DNA of 64,000 nt. Source: Apteryx mantelli (lineage: Eukaryota > Chordata > Aves > Apterygiformes > Apterygidae). The translations under genes were made by a program, and so were the position numbers. Below are positions 50,231 to 63,079 of this stretch, piece by piece (position 1 is the stretch's first letter; every line of letters starts with the position of its first letter). The DNA lies in assembly GCF_036417845.1 (NCBI RefSeq), contig NC_089984.1, forward strand, positions 2,418,001 through 2,482,000, written 5' to 3'. The notes under the pieces were generated by a model, which did no database searches, had not been told where the DNA came from, and worked only from the letters and a program-made list of their open reading frames with translations.

Positions 50231-52530
50231 GTCTGTGATCCAGCCTTCAACAATCTTGGTGACGTATGCTGAACATTTACCAGGGAAAGGCATCTGAGAG
50301 AACTGGAGGAGGAAATCTGCACAAAGCAGGGCAACAAGCTCAGTCCAAGGCAGGCTGGTCTCTCAATGCAGGGGCTCTAAGTAACAACAACATTCTTCCA
50401 TCCTTCTTACCCCTTCAGGGTTTATTTCTCTGGCCATGTAGACAGCCCATGGTTGCATAACTGCAGCTGCAGATGGCAATGACCATTTGTCATCCTGGGC
50501 ACTATAAGCCCTTTGGTCTTCTATGGAGACCTTGCAGGAACTGCTTGGTGATAGACATCACAAGTCCTCTTTGAGCTGAACATTCACAAATCACCCACAC
50601 ACACTTCTACTAGCCATGACCTGGAAATCCTCCTTTCAGCAGGCTCTCTTCTACTGTGAGGTTTTTCTTTAAGCTATGCTCTTTCCAGTAAAAGATGGCA
50701 TGTTTTGCTGTACTTTGCAAGGACCTAAGCCAAAGTTTAAAAGGCAGACTTATTCCTCCTGGATGATGTGGAGAGAGAGTTCAGAAAAGGAAGAGAGATC
50801 ATATGAGAGGGAAGAAAAGCCTCCTTCTGGCCAAAAAATAAACTTTGTAATCCACAACTTCCTCTTTTTAAAAGGAAAAAAAAAAAAGGTTAGTGATGAG
50901 GAATCTGAGGCTTGAAATTTCAGAGAGAAAAGTCCAGTGGAGAGCACAACCCCAGCTGAGAGCAATATAAAAGAACTTCCTCTGGGTCAAGCAAAATGAG
51001 GACACTCAGAAGTCATGGATGAAGGGCATGACAGAGGGAATCTCTTGAGGAGTGTAGTGATAGAACACTTGTGGAAGATCTGGCAAGGAGTCAGGTGACT
51101 GGCAGAGTACGTGATAGCAGCCCCAGCATGTGCTCTCTACACACTGACTGAAACCGTCAAGGCCAGACACGCATATTCCATTTTGTCAAAAACGTCTAGC
51201 TGCTTTGCAGCCAGTAGTTACTTAGGGTTTGCACAGCTGAGATAAGGAAACAGTTCTAGTAGATAAAAGGGAGCCTTAGGATACAACAGAGTGAGTCTCG
51301 CTTGGGCGTCCAGGCTGTGCACCCAGCAGCCTCCCATCAGCAACCCCTCCGGTTCCTTGTGCAGTTTGGAGTGTAAGTTCTTCACTAGATCTACTTTGTT
51401 TAACCCCTCTCATGCCTTGACTATCTCTCTATACTGGTATCTGACCCTCCCTTTCCTGCATTGTGGTCACAAGGAGGGAGAACAAAAAGGGATGCAGACA
51501 AACAGAGAGATCTGGGGGAAAAAAAGAAGAAAAAGAGAAAGTTAGGTTCTTGCTTAAAGTAGATGGGTTTTACAAGGAAGAGGCAGGTGAAACACTCTGA
51601 GTACAGATGAAACATTGAAGGAGGAAGAAAGGCAGAGACACAGTGAAATTCTTCGAAAAGAGAACACAGCCATGAAATAGAGACTCAATGTATGCTGCCA
51701 AGAGTAGAGGTTCCAATAACATGAAGACACCATCGCAGATATGGTTGACTGTGAGAAGAAAGGGCAGTGAAAGGGAGAGTAAGATAGCAAGCTCAATTGG
51801 ACTAATCGCAAGAGGCAGAGCAGGCACCTTTACAGAGCCATGGATATTCTGGCAAACAGGTCTGCTGGGACACTCCTGCCTTCTGTTAGCCATCTCCTAT
51901 TCTTGGAATGTTTCCCAAAGACAAAGTCCTCTAATAAAGACATTTTCAAGGAACTCTTCCTTTGACAGTCTAATATCTAGTATTGGCCCTGTGTATTCTT
52001 GTCAGCATTTCTAAGTCTCAAAAAAAAGAATGCCTTAAAAAACTCTTTTCCCCTCTTTATGTCTTTCTGCTGTCCAACTGCTCTCTTGTTGCTCTAGTGG
52101 TCTAACAAGCCTGGCCATTTTAATTGCCCAGCCTTCCTGCATTGCTTTCAGTGTCAATTTCCTGTTGGAATGGTTCCATAGATCCTTTCATAAATACAGC
52201 TTTGGCCATTTTAGTGGATTTCCATGTACAACTACCAAGAGTGGTTCAGTGCTGGGATTTTTCATTCCCTCAGTGTTCACTAGAATGATTAATTTCTCTA
52301 AGGGCAGAATCCTGTTTGCAATGGAGAGACCTACACTGAGTGATATACAACTGCCTGCTGTGAAGCTGGATGTCTATGCTCCCATAAAAGTCAAGGAAGA
52401 CATAAGGCTGGATTCTGCTGCTTAAACAGGAGCGTCCAGTAACATTGGAAGTGCTCTAGGTTAACTCACAAATTCACCTGGGCTGATAAAGATGACACTA
52501 CTTACTCAGAACCTCTGCTCTTCTGGAATC
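50231..52530. other. Intron of the NLRP-like gene, no exon seen
   Basis: This stretch lies between two LRR exons. Short open frames here show no recognisable domain or codon pattern. Purine-rich runs occur near 50,875-50,890 and 51,520-51,540. I see no RNA gene or clear mobile element. Confidence 0.55.
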
Positions 52531-54000
52531 GAAGCTGGAGGCCAGGAAGGCTGTGTGGGTAGAAGATCTGACTGGACAGGGAGCTGTGTGACCTAGTCAA
52601 CATGTCAACACATAATCGTGGCCACAGTGGACTAAGGTGAACTAATGACCTTGCAGATTCCAAGAGACAGGGGACTGAACCTCCATGTCAGTCCTATTTT
52701 AACTTTCCCAAAGAATGTCCCTGCACTTAAGTTATTCATCCAGGTATCATCTATATTGCAAGAAGAGGGAAAGGAACCTTCAGAGAACTCTTGTTCCTGG
52801 CAAGGGAGCAGAGTCTTTTATGCCAGAGTCAATCACCTCTGGTGAGTTGGGGGGCTTCTTTCATTATGTCACATGCTCTGCCATCTTCCAGCATTACTTC
52901 CTCTAGGCTATCAGAGACTCAGAGCCAAAGAGACCAAGGTCATGGAGATAAGGTGCTGGGGGAGGCAGGGAGAGGGAGGCTTGCCATTTCCCATTCTATA
53001 CAGAGGCAAGGCAGGCTGAGAGCACAGGATAAACAGTAAGGGTAAGCAGGGTAAGCAGTGACCCAGCAAGGGAGACACGTATCTCTCTCAGTCTTTCCTT
53101 GACCTTGCAGGTGAAAGCTACTTAGCCCCAAGCACATACTTTCTCAAGCTTTCCCCATGGGACATCCTGGGGAATGCTCAGAGGGGGCCCAAAGTTCCTT
53201 ACCCCAGTCGTTGTAGCCGGCACGCAGGGTGTTTCAGCCCCTCACACAACATGTGCACTCCAGCGTCTCCCAGGGCATTAGCACTCAACCCCAGCTCCAA
53301 CAGGGTCTGGCTGGTGTGGAGGACAGCAGCCAGATCCCCACAGCAGGCATCCGTGAGACTGCAACCCCACAACCTGCAGGGGAGACACACAGACAGAGGC
53401 CAGGGGCTCAGGGCACAGCTGCTTTGATAGCCCCACACACCAGCCCCTCTCCTGGCCAATCAACAGTGAGAATGGTCATAAACCCTGCACAGGAGTGGCT
53501 AAAGAGGTGCTTCCACTCAGCCAGTCCCCTCTGAGAATTGCCCAAATGGGGCTTTGGACACACACCTCTGCCCTGGCCAATCAGCAGTCAGGGGTGATGC
53601 CCCCAGTCCTGCCCCACCTCTCTCTGCAGGCCAATCCCAGCCCCACCTGGGCACCAAACAGCCCCTCTGGTCCCAGGCAGTCAGTGCTTGGCCAATCAGG
53701 AGAGTGGTGATGAAGTAGAGCTGGGGAGCTGTGCTCAATCCCAGTAGGCCCTGACTGCAGGTGGCTGTGGGGATCCCCTGCCTACGCAACTGGGCCTGGC
53801 TGGGCTCCTGCAGGCTGCTGGGAAACCCACTTCCCCCACCCCCACCCAGTCCCATACGTAACTGCTGAGCCCTGCAGGACCCACAGCCATCTGTATCCTG
53901 GCTCTGCCTCTCCCACAGGGCCCAGCTCTACCCTTAAGACTGGTCAGGGGCACCTGCGAGGTCCTGCACAGATAGCCTCATCTGTGTCTCCCTCTGAAAG
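52530..54000 (-). repeat. Tandem segmental duplicate, copy 1 (LRR exon unit)
   Basis: This block resembles 57,700-59,150. The outer part (52,545-52,700 against 57,715-57,870) is diverged but alignable (aggctgtgtgggta, then ggggactgaa). The part at 53,640-54,000 against 58,790-59,150 is much more similar, for example the shared gagagtggtgatgaagtaga. The offset is about 5.1 kb. The exon at 53,203-53,373 lies inside. The unit appears to have been made by tandem duplication of an exon with its flanking introns. Confidence 0.75.
53203..53373 (-). CDS. NLRP-like gene, LRR exon
   Basis: A 171-bp exon encoding one LRR of the NLRP type. Reading the minus strand, the acceptor is cccctgcag and the donor is GGG|gtaagg. 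The translation has [38 protein letters not shown] and [10 protein letters not shown], which fits the RI-like LRR consensus with its conserved N-x-L-GD-x-GV turn. The first codon is completed by the preceding exon (two bases there, one here). No stops or frameshifts are present. Its neighbours are the exon at 58,289-58,459 (5') and the exon at 49,650-49,820 (3'). The repeat would contribute to ligand or partner recognition and autoinhibition, by analogy with the family. Confidence 0.92.
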
Positions 54001-57000
54001 CAGGGAGTTGAGAGAAGGCACAGTGGGCAGGAAGACATGGAACAAGGATTTCTTCAGAAGAATAGAGTGAGGAGAGGTGGTGAAGGCAGGGAAATAAGCT
54101 CTCCAAGCCCAGGGAAGAGCACCACACCAGTGGCTCCTGCCACCGTAGGCTACTGCAAACTTTCACCCATCAGAAGACCTGTGATATAATGCTGCTATCC
54201 AATAAGATTGTCCCTGCTGCTGCATCTTGGCAATGGCCATACACCTCATGGCACCCTAGACTTTTGGTTCACTTTGGCTTTTGTCCAAAACCTTACAGAT
54301 ACTACTTGGGCCTATTTAACATGCGTTCTTTTTGAATGGAAGAAACAAATTATAAAAGCTTTACTATAGAAACCCTTTACTCTGCCAGGCTTCTCACATT
54401 ATGATGGCTTCCTTGTATTGATTCCCCATCTACCATAAGAAGACACAATCTAACAAGACTTGCACTGAGTGGAGTTCCACATCTTTTAAAGATATGATTT
54501 GCTGTCCTGAGAATCAGAAGGGATTAATCCCAGGGAGAAAGAATAGTGGGGTTTCTGTGTATAAAATCCTCCATAATGGCTACAGGGTAAAGGAGGCAGA
54601 AAGGCATAATGAGCAAAGAGAGAACACAAAGTGAGGAAGGACAGCAGTCTCATGCAGTGAAGACCTTATTTTCTGACATAATATTGCAATAGTGGATATG
54701 CTCAGTAAGCAATCTGCTCAGGAGCTTTAAAAGGGATGAGTCAAAACTCCTACGTGCCAAGCCCATGGCAAGAGAGAACACTTTTACCAGCAGCTCCCAG
54801 GTGGATCCTACAGGGGAGGTGGAAGAACAGAAACCTCATTATGGTCTAGGAAAACTTCTTGAAAAACTGGTGGGAGCATGGGGGGAGAAAGGAGGATTGA
54901 GGTGGAAATGACAGATTGGAAAAGATACCCCTGGAGACACTGGGGATGAAAGATATGCATTATTGGAAAAGTAAACAGGAATACAAAAGGAGATAGGGGA
55001 GAGGAGGGTTGGATGGAGAAGGAAAATAAAGAGAGAGAAGAAAAGAAGAGAAGAGAAGAGAAGAGAAGAGAAGAGAAGAGAAGAGAAGAGAAGAGAAGAG
55101 AAGAGAGAGAAAAGGGGAGGGGTGGAGTCACGGTGAATCTATCAGAAATGGCAGAGACATAGGGAAAGCACATGGCAAAGACAGAATGGAAGAGAGCCCT
55201 GCCATGTGAAATGCTGTACCTAGGCACACATCTGCAGTGACACAAGCACACTCTGTTGGGGGTCGTGCTCAGAGGCCTCTGGGATGGGAGTAGCAGGGCA
55301 AGAGGGAGAATGGAACAGACTAAAAGGGTGAGGAGATCTTGTAGACACTGTGGGAGTATCCTGAAGAGCATAGCAGGAGGACAGTGAGTACTGGAGCCTG
55401 TCCTTTTCAGAAGTGGGGAGGGAATAATCTGCTTTGTGGTGTAGAAAGTGAAGAGGAAAACAGTCTTCAAATTGATTGCATGATCTTCAAATCTGAATTA
55501 CCAAATAATCTCAGTCCCCATTGTCCCTACATACATTCTCTCTCTCTATTATTCCCACTCCACCCCTGCTTCTGGAGTCGTACTAAGTTTTGGCAGACAT
55601 TTTTATGAACCTGTGCTTGGAGATTATCATCTTCACGGGAAAGCTACGTATTCTTGGTCCATAGCCATAAGGTACACCAGGAACAAATTTACTCCCAGAA
55701 TTCTACATAAATGTCTGATATGAGATGTTGTTTTGCAAATGCCAGAATGTGGGAAAATGACCATGAAATATCAAATGAATTTGTAAATCTCCCTTGCCCT
55801 TCAGTTTTCTTATTTTTTTAACTTTCTTGCAAATCCTGAAGACCATTTCCTCCAGCTGTACCAACTTGCACAGCTCCCCAGATGACACTGGCCAATTGCA
55901 GTGGGGTTTCTCCAGGTCTTTCACAACTGAGACAATGAACTGTTATCTCATCAGGAAGGACCATCTCACTCATTACATGCTTGGCCTGCCTATGGCCGTG
56001 AGCCCACCTCACCTTTGATGTGGTACCAGGGCCTTACATCACATCACCTCCAACCTTAGCTTAGGAGCCCAAAATAGCTTACAAACTGAAGGTCTGCTTT
56101 CCCTGTCTCTCTCTCCATGGCTGATTGGGAAGACCAGGTTACTTACTTTACTACGGTCTCTAATGGACTAGACAGGACCACCACCAAAAAAGAAGTGAGA
56201 ATCCCTTTCCTTAAAGGCCCTGAAGCTGAGCAACTGCAATGCAAACAATCTGTGGGAGCTGTTCACTTGTGACTAGGATGACCCAAAGAGCATGTTTGGT
56301 CAGGGACACTGCAAAGTTAAAGAAGAGACCCTCAGGCAGGGTAGTAAGGGGTTTGCATCACTCTGATAAAAATGGAGGGCGGGCATCATCGCTGAGGGAC
56401 AGGCAGAAAAGTCTGGGATTGTCCAGCAGTGGCACTCCCTGCAGGCACGTTAACCTTCAACATCACATACCCCCAAGGCACCACAGCATCTGGAGGGAAA
56501 GCTCACTACATCACTGCCCTATATGCCAGCAGCCCCTGGGAACAGACTACATAAACATTTCAGTGATGCCTGCACCATGCAAAGCGGAACTTTGGAGTGA
56601 CTGCCAACATAATCTTTTACGTGGTAGCTCATGTGTCACACAGCATTTCATTCTTTTCTCTGAATGTGTGCCACTGATCTCCTGTGCCTTAGCTGCTGCT
56701 GGAATGATGGGGAGAAGGACTGGCTTCAGAGAAGAAGACAAAAGAGAAGGAGGGCTGTTGTGGCTCATGGGCCAGGGAGGCCTGACATCTTGGCTGAATT
56801 CAGCTCCTTCCCTTAACAAAGAGTCCCCTCGAGAATGTCATCACAGGGGCGATTCTAACAATGAAGCATGATACATCAGGTCATGAGAGTTTACATCACA
56901 CATGTGGTCACTCTATCCTGGTGAAGGGACTACCTGGAAATGCCAAAGTGTGTGACTAGAGAAGGATGAGTTATAACCTTGCCTTAGTAGCTAGCATTCA

Positions 57001-57690
57001 TGGAGGCAAGCCAGAAAAAGAGATTTACAGTAAGAGAGACAGAATCTATTCCTTTCTTTGTCTATGTGTCTATACTAGTGTTGCAGTTCACATCAAGAGT
57101 ATGCTTTGAAGCAGCTCTCCCAGTCCACAATATGAACCAATTTTTTTCTAAAACATGAACTGAAATATGGGCTCAGACTGCACTTACTGGAGTCTGTTTG
57201 GATTAAAGTAACCTAGTAGATGCACTCCAGAACACACCAAATGCACTCTAGATGCCTATGCACTTTATGTCCCTGGGATAAAACCAAGCCAACTGAAAAC
57301 ATCCTGTTGCTTGTGAAGCATGAATGGCAGGTACTCAGTGCCACATTTAACCTTTTAGTCCACACTAATTACTTATGTGAACAGAACCTTTCAGTCCCCT
57401 AGTCTTAAGATCTGACTTCCAGTCTTTTCTATCCCTGGTCTTCCCTGTTGATTAGGGCCCTCTGAAGGCAAGAGAAAAACTATAGGAAATCCTGGACACA
57501 GGGATTTCCTGAGGGCTTCAGCCCTGTGGATCTGGCTGCTAGTGCTTCTATTGATGTAAACAGATGCATAGAGATGGATTTTGCCTCCTAAAAGGTGTTT
57601 TTCAGTGCCATATGGGATGCCACAACGTAACTTAGACACAGTTATGGTGCTGAAAGGGGTTACATGGGACTTACACAAGCACCCTAACCC
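54001..57690. other. Intron of the NLRP-like gene, no exon seen
   Basis: Intronic DNA between two LRR exons. Apart from the AAGAG microsatellite at 55,046-55,105 I see no confident feature. Open frames such as the minus-strand one at 54,808-55,470 owe their length to that microsatellite. The plus-strand frame at 56,239-56,871 has no recognisable domain. Confidence 0.55.
55046..55105 (+). repeat. (AAGAG)n microsatellite
   Basis: About twelve pure copies of aagag lie within a wider purine-rich region (about 55,020-55,120). On the minus strand this produces an artificial run of Leu, Phe and Ser codons. Confidence 0.93.
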
Positions 57691-57699
57691 TCTGGAGGG

Positions 57700-59150
57700 T
57701 TCTCTAGAGGCAAATCAGGCTGTGTGGGTAAAGGAACTGCCTGGAAAGGGAGCTGAGCGATCCACCACAGGTGCCAACACATTACCAGGGCCATAGTGTG
57801 CTAATGCAGACTTTGTGTACATTTAGAATTAGGGGACTGAATCTCCAGCTCAGCACCAGGGAAGCTATCACAAAAAATATCCCTGGGTTTAAGCTGGTTG
57901 TCCAGGGAACCTCTATACAGCAGAAAGGGACATGCACATTCAGAGGATGAGTAACCCCACAGGCAAGAAGAGTCTGACTCCGGAGTGATGAATCCCCTCC
58001 AGGAAGAGGTTTGATTTACAAGGACAGGCTGTATGACTGCCTTCTTTCAGTGCTTGCTATTTTGGGCCTGTGCACACCTGAATTAGCAGAGCCCAAGACA
58101 GCAGGGGAAGGTGCATGGAGGAGCATCCCCTTTATAGATGATTCATGTTCTTCTGGCAGAGCGGGCTGGGAGCATGGGATCCAGAGACACATCAGTCTCA
58201 ACCTCTCCCCATCCCTGCAGCCCTCCCCAGCCACAACTCCACCAAGTTCCCAGCCAGGGCAACACCCCAGCAGCCCAGTGTCCCTCACCCCAGTTTCTGC
58301 AGCCGGCAGATGGGATGTTTCAGCCCCTTGCACAGCAGCCGCACTCCATGGTCTCCCAGGGCATTTCCACACAGTCTCAGCTCCGTCAGTGTCTGAATGG
58401 TGCTGAGCACACTGGCCAGATCCTCGCAGCAGGCAGCTGTGAGGCAGCACCATTCCAACCTGTCAGGGAGACATGCAGAGGAGAACAGTGAGGCTGGTTA
58501 TAGCAGCGATGACAGACAGACCTACCCGCTAACCAGAACCTGGGCAGCCCTAGGGATATGGCAGAAGCCCCACCTCACCCTGCCTGTATGCACACAGCCC
58601 TTGGCCAATGACGGGCCAACACTGAAGGCTGTGCCTGCTCCCTGTCCAGTGCTGTGGCCTCCTGTAAGCCAACTCCCTCCCAGAAGGACCCAAATTGGGC
58701 TTTGACCCTGCACCTCTGTTCTGGCCAGTCAGGAGCCAGGGGAAGGGAAGGAATGCCCCATTCCCACCCCAGCCCTCTCCATGGACCTATCCCAGCCCCA
58801 TCTGGGCACCAAACAGCCCCTCCAGTCCCAGACAGTCAGTACTTGGCCAATCAGGAGAGTGGTGATGAAGTAGAGCTGGGGAGCTGTGTTCAATCCCAGT
58901 AGGCCCTGACTGCAGGTGGCTGTGGGGATCTCCTGCCCCCAGGCAGCTGGCCCAGCTCCCTGCAGGCTGCTGGCCTTTCCACTCCCCACTCCCAAGCCCA
59001 TACACACCTACTGAGCCCTGCAGGACCCACAGCCATCTGTATCCTGGCTCTGTCTCTCCCCACAGGGCCCAGCTCTGCCCTCAGGCCTGGTCAGGGGCAC
59101 CTGCGAGGTCTTGCACAAACAGCCTCACCCCTTTCTCCCTCTAAGCATGA
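57700..59150 (-). repeat. Tandem segmental duplicate, copy 2 (LRR exon unit)
   Basis: Partner of 52,530-54,000, offset about 5.1 kb. The part from 58,790 to 59,150 is highly similar to 53,640-54,000. The sequence just 5' of the exon (58,460-58,780) is much more diverged from its counterpart. Uneven similarity along the unit points to later gene conversion. Confidence 0.75.
58289..58459 (-). CDS. NLRP-like gene, LRR exon
   Basis: A 171-bp exon in the same phase as the others, with acceptor ctccctgacag and donor GGG|gtgagg on the minus strand. The translation begins [18 protein letters not shown] and continues through [20 protein letters not shown] to [10 protein letters not shown]. It is an intact RI-type LRR and the most diverged of the three clean copies, which suggests the other two share a more recent ancestor. 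It lies 4.6 kb downstream of the NACHT exon. Joining NACHT directly to it keeps the frame, because the NACHT exon ends with CT and this exon supplies the G of a leucine codon. Confidence 0.92.
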
Positions 59151-59159
59151 AAGTGGGGC

Positions 59160-61463
59160 TGGAGGCACCTTGGGTAGTGAGTCCAAGGGCAAAGAGACCT
59201 CTGAGGTATAAAAGTTTCTTGGGAAGGGGTGACTATTTTCCCCTGCATTTGGGGTCCTTGTGGAGTTTCCTTTAGGCTATCTACTTATGTTTTTATGCTC
59301 CCTGAAGATGCAGTGTTCCTGGCTTAGCTAAGGCCATATCTGGGGCAACAATAGCCATTTGTTCCTCAGGGACTCTCTCAAGGTGTATCTCACTCCCACT
59401 GCCACTTTTCACTCCTTGCTCTTCTCTTGAGAACCTTCTGCAACCTTCCAGTATGAGCTCTTCCTGCCCCAGAAGAGAAGCATTTTTCCATATTACAGAC
59501 GTATGATCCTCCAGAAATGCTATCTACAGGCTCTTGTGTATCCCAGCAGCAATCCGCTCCCTGGACACCCTTTCTGGACTCTAGAGAATCTCTCTACTTT
59601 GAGGAGAAATGGAAGTTCTCCTGGAGGGAGTCTCAAAGTACTCTGATGGGACAAAGAGGTGGGGGACACAAACAAAGGAGACTCAAAGCAGATGTGCTCA
59701 TATGACAGCAGCTGGGAGGGTTCCATGAAAAAATCCCTTGTGGGAATGCTTGGGAGAGGACACCTCATGGAGAACACAGCTCCCACACGTTTAAAGGAGA
59801 GTGATGATGCATGGGTTAAAAGGAGATGGTCCCTTCCACAAGAAGGAAGAAGAAACTGCAGTGTTAGGAGCGAGTTCTCCTTTCCAGTGAGGGAGGAGAA
59901 CCCTAGTTTTGTTGGACTTTCCCAACACACTTGTGCTGTGAAATACTTTGGGGAGAGCCCCTCTCAAGTCTTTAGTGAGGAAGGAATCCACTCCTATTCT
60001 CTAGCAACACCATCACACAATCAGACTATGTTTCTTTCAAGACAGTGTTTATATTCCAAAGAGCCTCAGGGAACATCAAAGAAAGAGTAAACACCTCCAC
60101 CACAGTCCTAACATATTTCCTACTGAAAAGGTTGGCAGACTCTCACAACCTCCTGCATATGCAGTCTGCTGTATGGGTGAATTAGTGCTTGTGCGGGTTC
60201 AGGGTGTAAAGATGCAGGTGTCAGAAATCATGTGTTGGCTTCCCTAATGCTTCAGCTTGGCTGTCTGACATCTCCAAGGGACTTTCCTCCCTGCACTCGG
60301 GATCATGTTGGGAGTAGACTGAAGTGCCTGCAAACTGAAACCAACTGCTTGGCTGAGTCAACCTCAATCTGGGGTAAGGCTGTTCCAGGTGTTCCCTCTC
60401 CATCAAAATTCACTTTGATTTCAGACTGTCAGCAATGGTTGCCGTTTCTGGAAGGAAGAAGTTTCTTGTATGTTACTGCCAGACTTTTCTTATATCATAT
60501 TAAAACAGCAGAAATTGAAAAGTAGTTCCTCCATCACTTCACTGCCAACAAAATGCTCCAGGCTTCTTATTTCTGCCTGCACATGGCCCCAGTTCTCTCT
60601 CCCCCAACAACTGACAGACAGCACCCTCCGCTGAGGTCTTGTTCCTGTGAGCTCAAGTTGCCTCTGTCTGAAAAGGGCCTGCAAGTGGTGGACAGGAGAG
60701 AATGAAAGGAAAGAAAATAACAGGAAGGAAAATTGGGAGATGACAAGAAGAAAAGTATGTGCCAATGCAGAAATGCTGCATGCTTCTTGGGTTTGCTTTC
60801 CCCTCACAAGCTTTTTTAAGATCTAAAATTAAATCTATGCTGTCCAGACAAACAGGTGGCTACATAAGAGAGAGGCTTTTCAGGGCTGTCATAATTTTGC
60901 ATCCAGCTGTCAGTTAGAGTGATACCAAACACAGCCCAGTGCTGTTTCCCACGAAAAGAGGAAAACATTTGCCAGGCCTACATTTTCCATTCTCTGTCTG
61001 CTTTTCCTTACCATCTCAAGGAAGATGTCAGTGTAGGGCCAGCTAAAGACAAAAAGAAGGAAACATCTCAGTCTCTTTGTTGTCCTAAATCCTACCTGGG
61101 AGCAAGGGAGAAAGGTCATACAACTATAATCTATCTGTCTACATATAACTCAGGTGTGATTGAGTTTACACACAGAAAGACATCTTAGAATGATCTTAGA
61201 ATCATCTCCTAAATCTTTTTTATGCTCAGATAATCTACTTTGTCACCTCAGTCTCCCCTGGTTTGTCATTGGTATCAGTGACTTGGATGAAAACCACCTT
61301 GTTGAAGATCTTTCAGCATATTCCAAATCTCTTGGCAGACATTTGTTACTGTTGTAGGAGCATCAACAGAGTTGGTCTGTTAGAGAGTGTGTGAAGAAGC
61401 AACAAGAAAAAGATTAGGGTTTTCTTGGCTTCCTCTTTTTTCTGAAAGAAAATAACTTTTTAC
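59160..61463. other. Intron of the NLRP-like gene, no clear exon
   Basis: No confident exon, RNA gene or repeat is seen. A weak resemblance to a LINE reverse transcriptase around 61,260-61,350 on the plus strand (ISDLDEN) is too short to call. Confidence 0.5.
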
Positions 61464-61634
61464 CTTAATGTCTTTAATCCACAGCTTGGATTCTTCAGAG
61501 ATTGACAAAGCAAGTAAATAGGTGATTGCTTCACCTCTTCCTGTTTTTTTTCCCTAGAAACAAAGCATAGGTGATTTTAATATTGTTCTTTGGCTACAGT
61601 TTGCATTTATACTTCACAAAAATTAAAGTAACAC
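61464..61634 (-). pseudogene. Degenerate LRR exon of the NLRP-like gene
   Basis: On the minus strand a donor reads TTAAG|gtaaaa, in the same phase as the true LRR exons. Exactly 171 bases upstream is an AG that can serve as acceptor. The last 16 complete codons read LLCQSLKNPSCGLKTL, which aligns without gaps to [16 protein letters not shown] of the exon at 58,289-58,459 (9 of 16 identical). The first half has lost recognisable LRR sequence and contains two in-frame TAA codons. It therefore looks like a decayed exon that is probably skipped. Skipping is harmless because 171 is a multiple of three. The first-half boundary is inferred from length only. Confidence 0.55.
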
Positions 61635-63079
61635 CTTCACAGGTGTGATGAAGCATGTCAGAATACTCTAAATTCCAGTTCAAAGCAAATCACCTTAATA
61701 AATAAATACAATATCTCACCAACTGGATTCGAGTCATAGCTGCTTGGAACACCCAGCTTCCATGTGTACTGTGCGTACTAAGGGGAGCTACATACATTTT
61801 GTTTATTTGTGATACTTTTGTCAGGATAACAACATTTCTCAGAGTTCTGCTACCTCTGTACCAGAGCACCCAGTTGGGTGCCTATTGGGTATCACACAGC
61901 TCTGTTTCAGAAAGACAAATTTGCCCAAACTGAACTCCATGCCACTGCAGCTGTTTTGCTCCTGATACCTGACCAAGCTGGGGCCACTCCCTACCTCACA
62001 ACATCATCTGTGATAGAGACCTACATTGAAGAGAGAAACAGGAAAATCAGATTGATATCACCTATCACATGCAGCAGTTGATCTCTGAACACTCAGAGGG
62101 TTTCCCCTTAACTACGGGGAAAATGAGGTTTGCACCCACAAACCAAAAATCAACAGTATGTTATGTTCTGCTGCTGTGCACAAAGGGCAATGGCCTGTAT
62201 TTGTACTGCATGCCAGGGGAAACTCTTCCCTTGAAGTTCACTTTGTCTAGGTACCACCTCCAGGATACTCAAGGTCCACAAAGTCCACACTTTGGACCAG
62301 TTTGAATGAGAGCATAACTGGGTTTGGGAAAAAGGGAACCTCAGTAAAGAAGGAACTTTTTTTTGCCCATCTTAGTTGACGTGGAGAGCATGGCCTTACA
62401 CTGGGATCAAGATGAAGCATAGGAAGGAGGTTTTGTACTCAGGGACTTTGAAAGGTCACTGGACAGCTGAATTAGCTGCTCCCTCCCTGCTTTTGAAACC
62501 TGCTGATGCAATGAGAACTTCTTTCCTCCAAGCCTTTAATTTCAACAACACCAGCAATTAATGGGAGGCCAAATGGGGAAAAAAAAAAATCCTTGTGTGA
62601 GATTGCACTTGTGTGGGATTATATTTGAGACCAACACATCCTAATGTTTGTGTGGACAAGTGAGCCAGACAGATCAGTAGAGTTTCACCACAGTCAATAG
62701 TCTTCTAGTTAAGTCTAATTCAGTCAGTGGTGACTACAGAATGATTTAACTTGACCAGTCAGTGGGTATCTATTTGAATGTTAAATGACTTGCACTCTGG
62801 GTTTCTTTAATTACAATTGGAGCTAAGACACTTAGCTGATATGCAGATTCTTCTATTTACACGCTTAGTTTTTAACTGACTCCCATTACTAGTAACTAGT
62901 AGTGCAACATCGCATTAGACTCAGCCCCAAATAGCTTCCATCGCTGCACCTTTACTTTATGGAAAGTTTAGCCTTAATTATTTGATGAGTAATTCAATCA
63001 CTTCTTTTCTACTTAAACTCTAACAGTTGTTAAGAGAAGACTTAACAATGCTTTCAGTTGTTAAGAGGGTATAACTTAC
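61635..63079. other. Intron after the NACHT exon
   Basis: AT-richer intronic sequence without a recognisable exon or named repeat. It begins on the minus strand with the strong donor at 63,078-63,079. Confidence 0.6.

Noticed and set aside
50676..50915. Small plus-strand frame ending in a lysine- and glutamate-rich tail
   Set aside because: The charge comes from a purine-rich low-complexity tract; there is no homology that I recognise.
54808..55470. Minus-strand frame of 220 codons with Leu-Phe-Ser repeats resembling a membrane protein
   Set aside because: The hydrophobic run is the translation of the AAGAG microsatellite, and the rest shows no domain.
55818..56012. GETPLQLA on the minus strand, resembling an ankyrin repeat
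   Set aside because: Only one short match, with no following helix pattern in the same frame and no adjacent repeats.
56239..56871. Plus-strand frame of 210 codons
   Set aside because: No recognisable motif, opposite strand to the gene, no splice or promoter context; most likely chance.
61260..61350. Possible plus-strand LINE reverse-transcriptase remnant (ISDLDEN)
   Set aside because: Too short and degenerate; nothing recognisable on either side.
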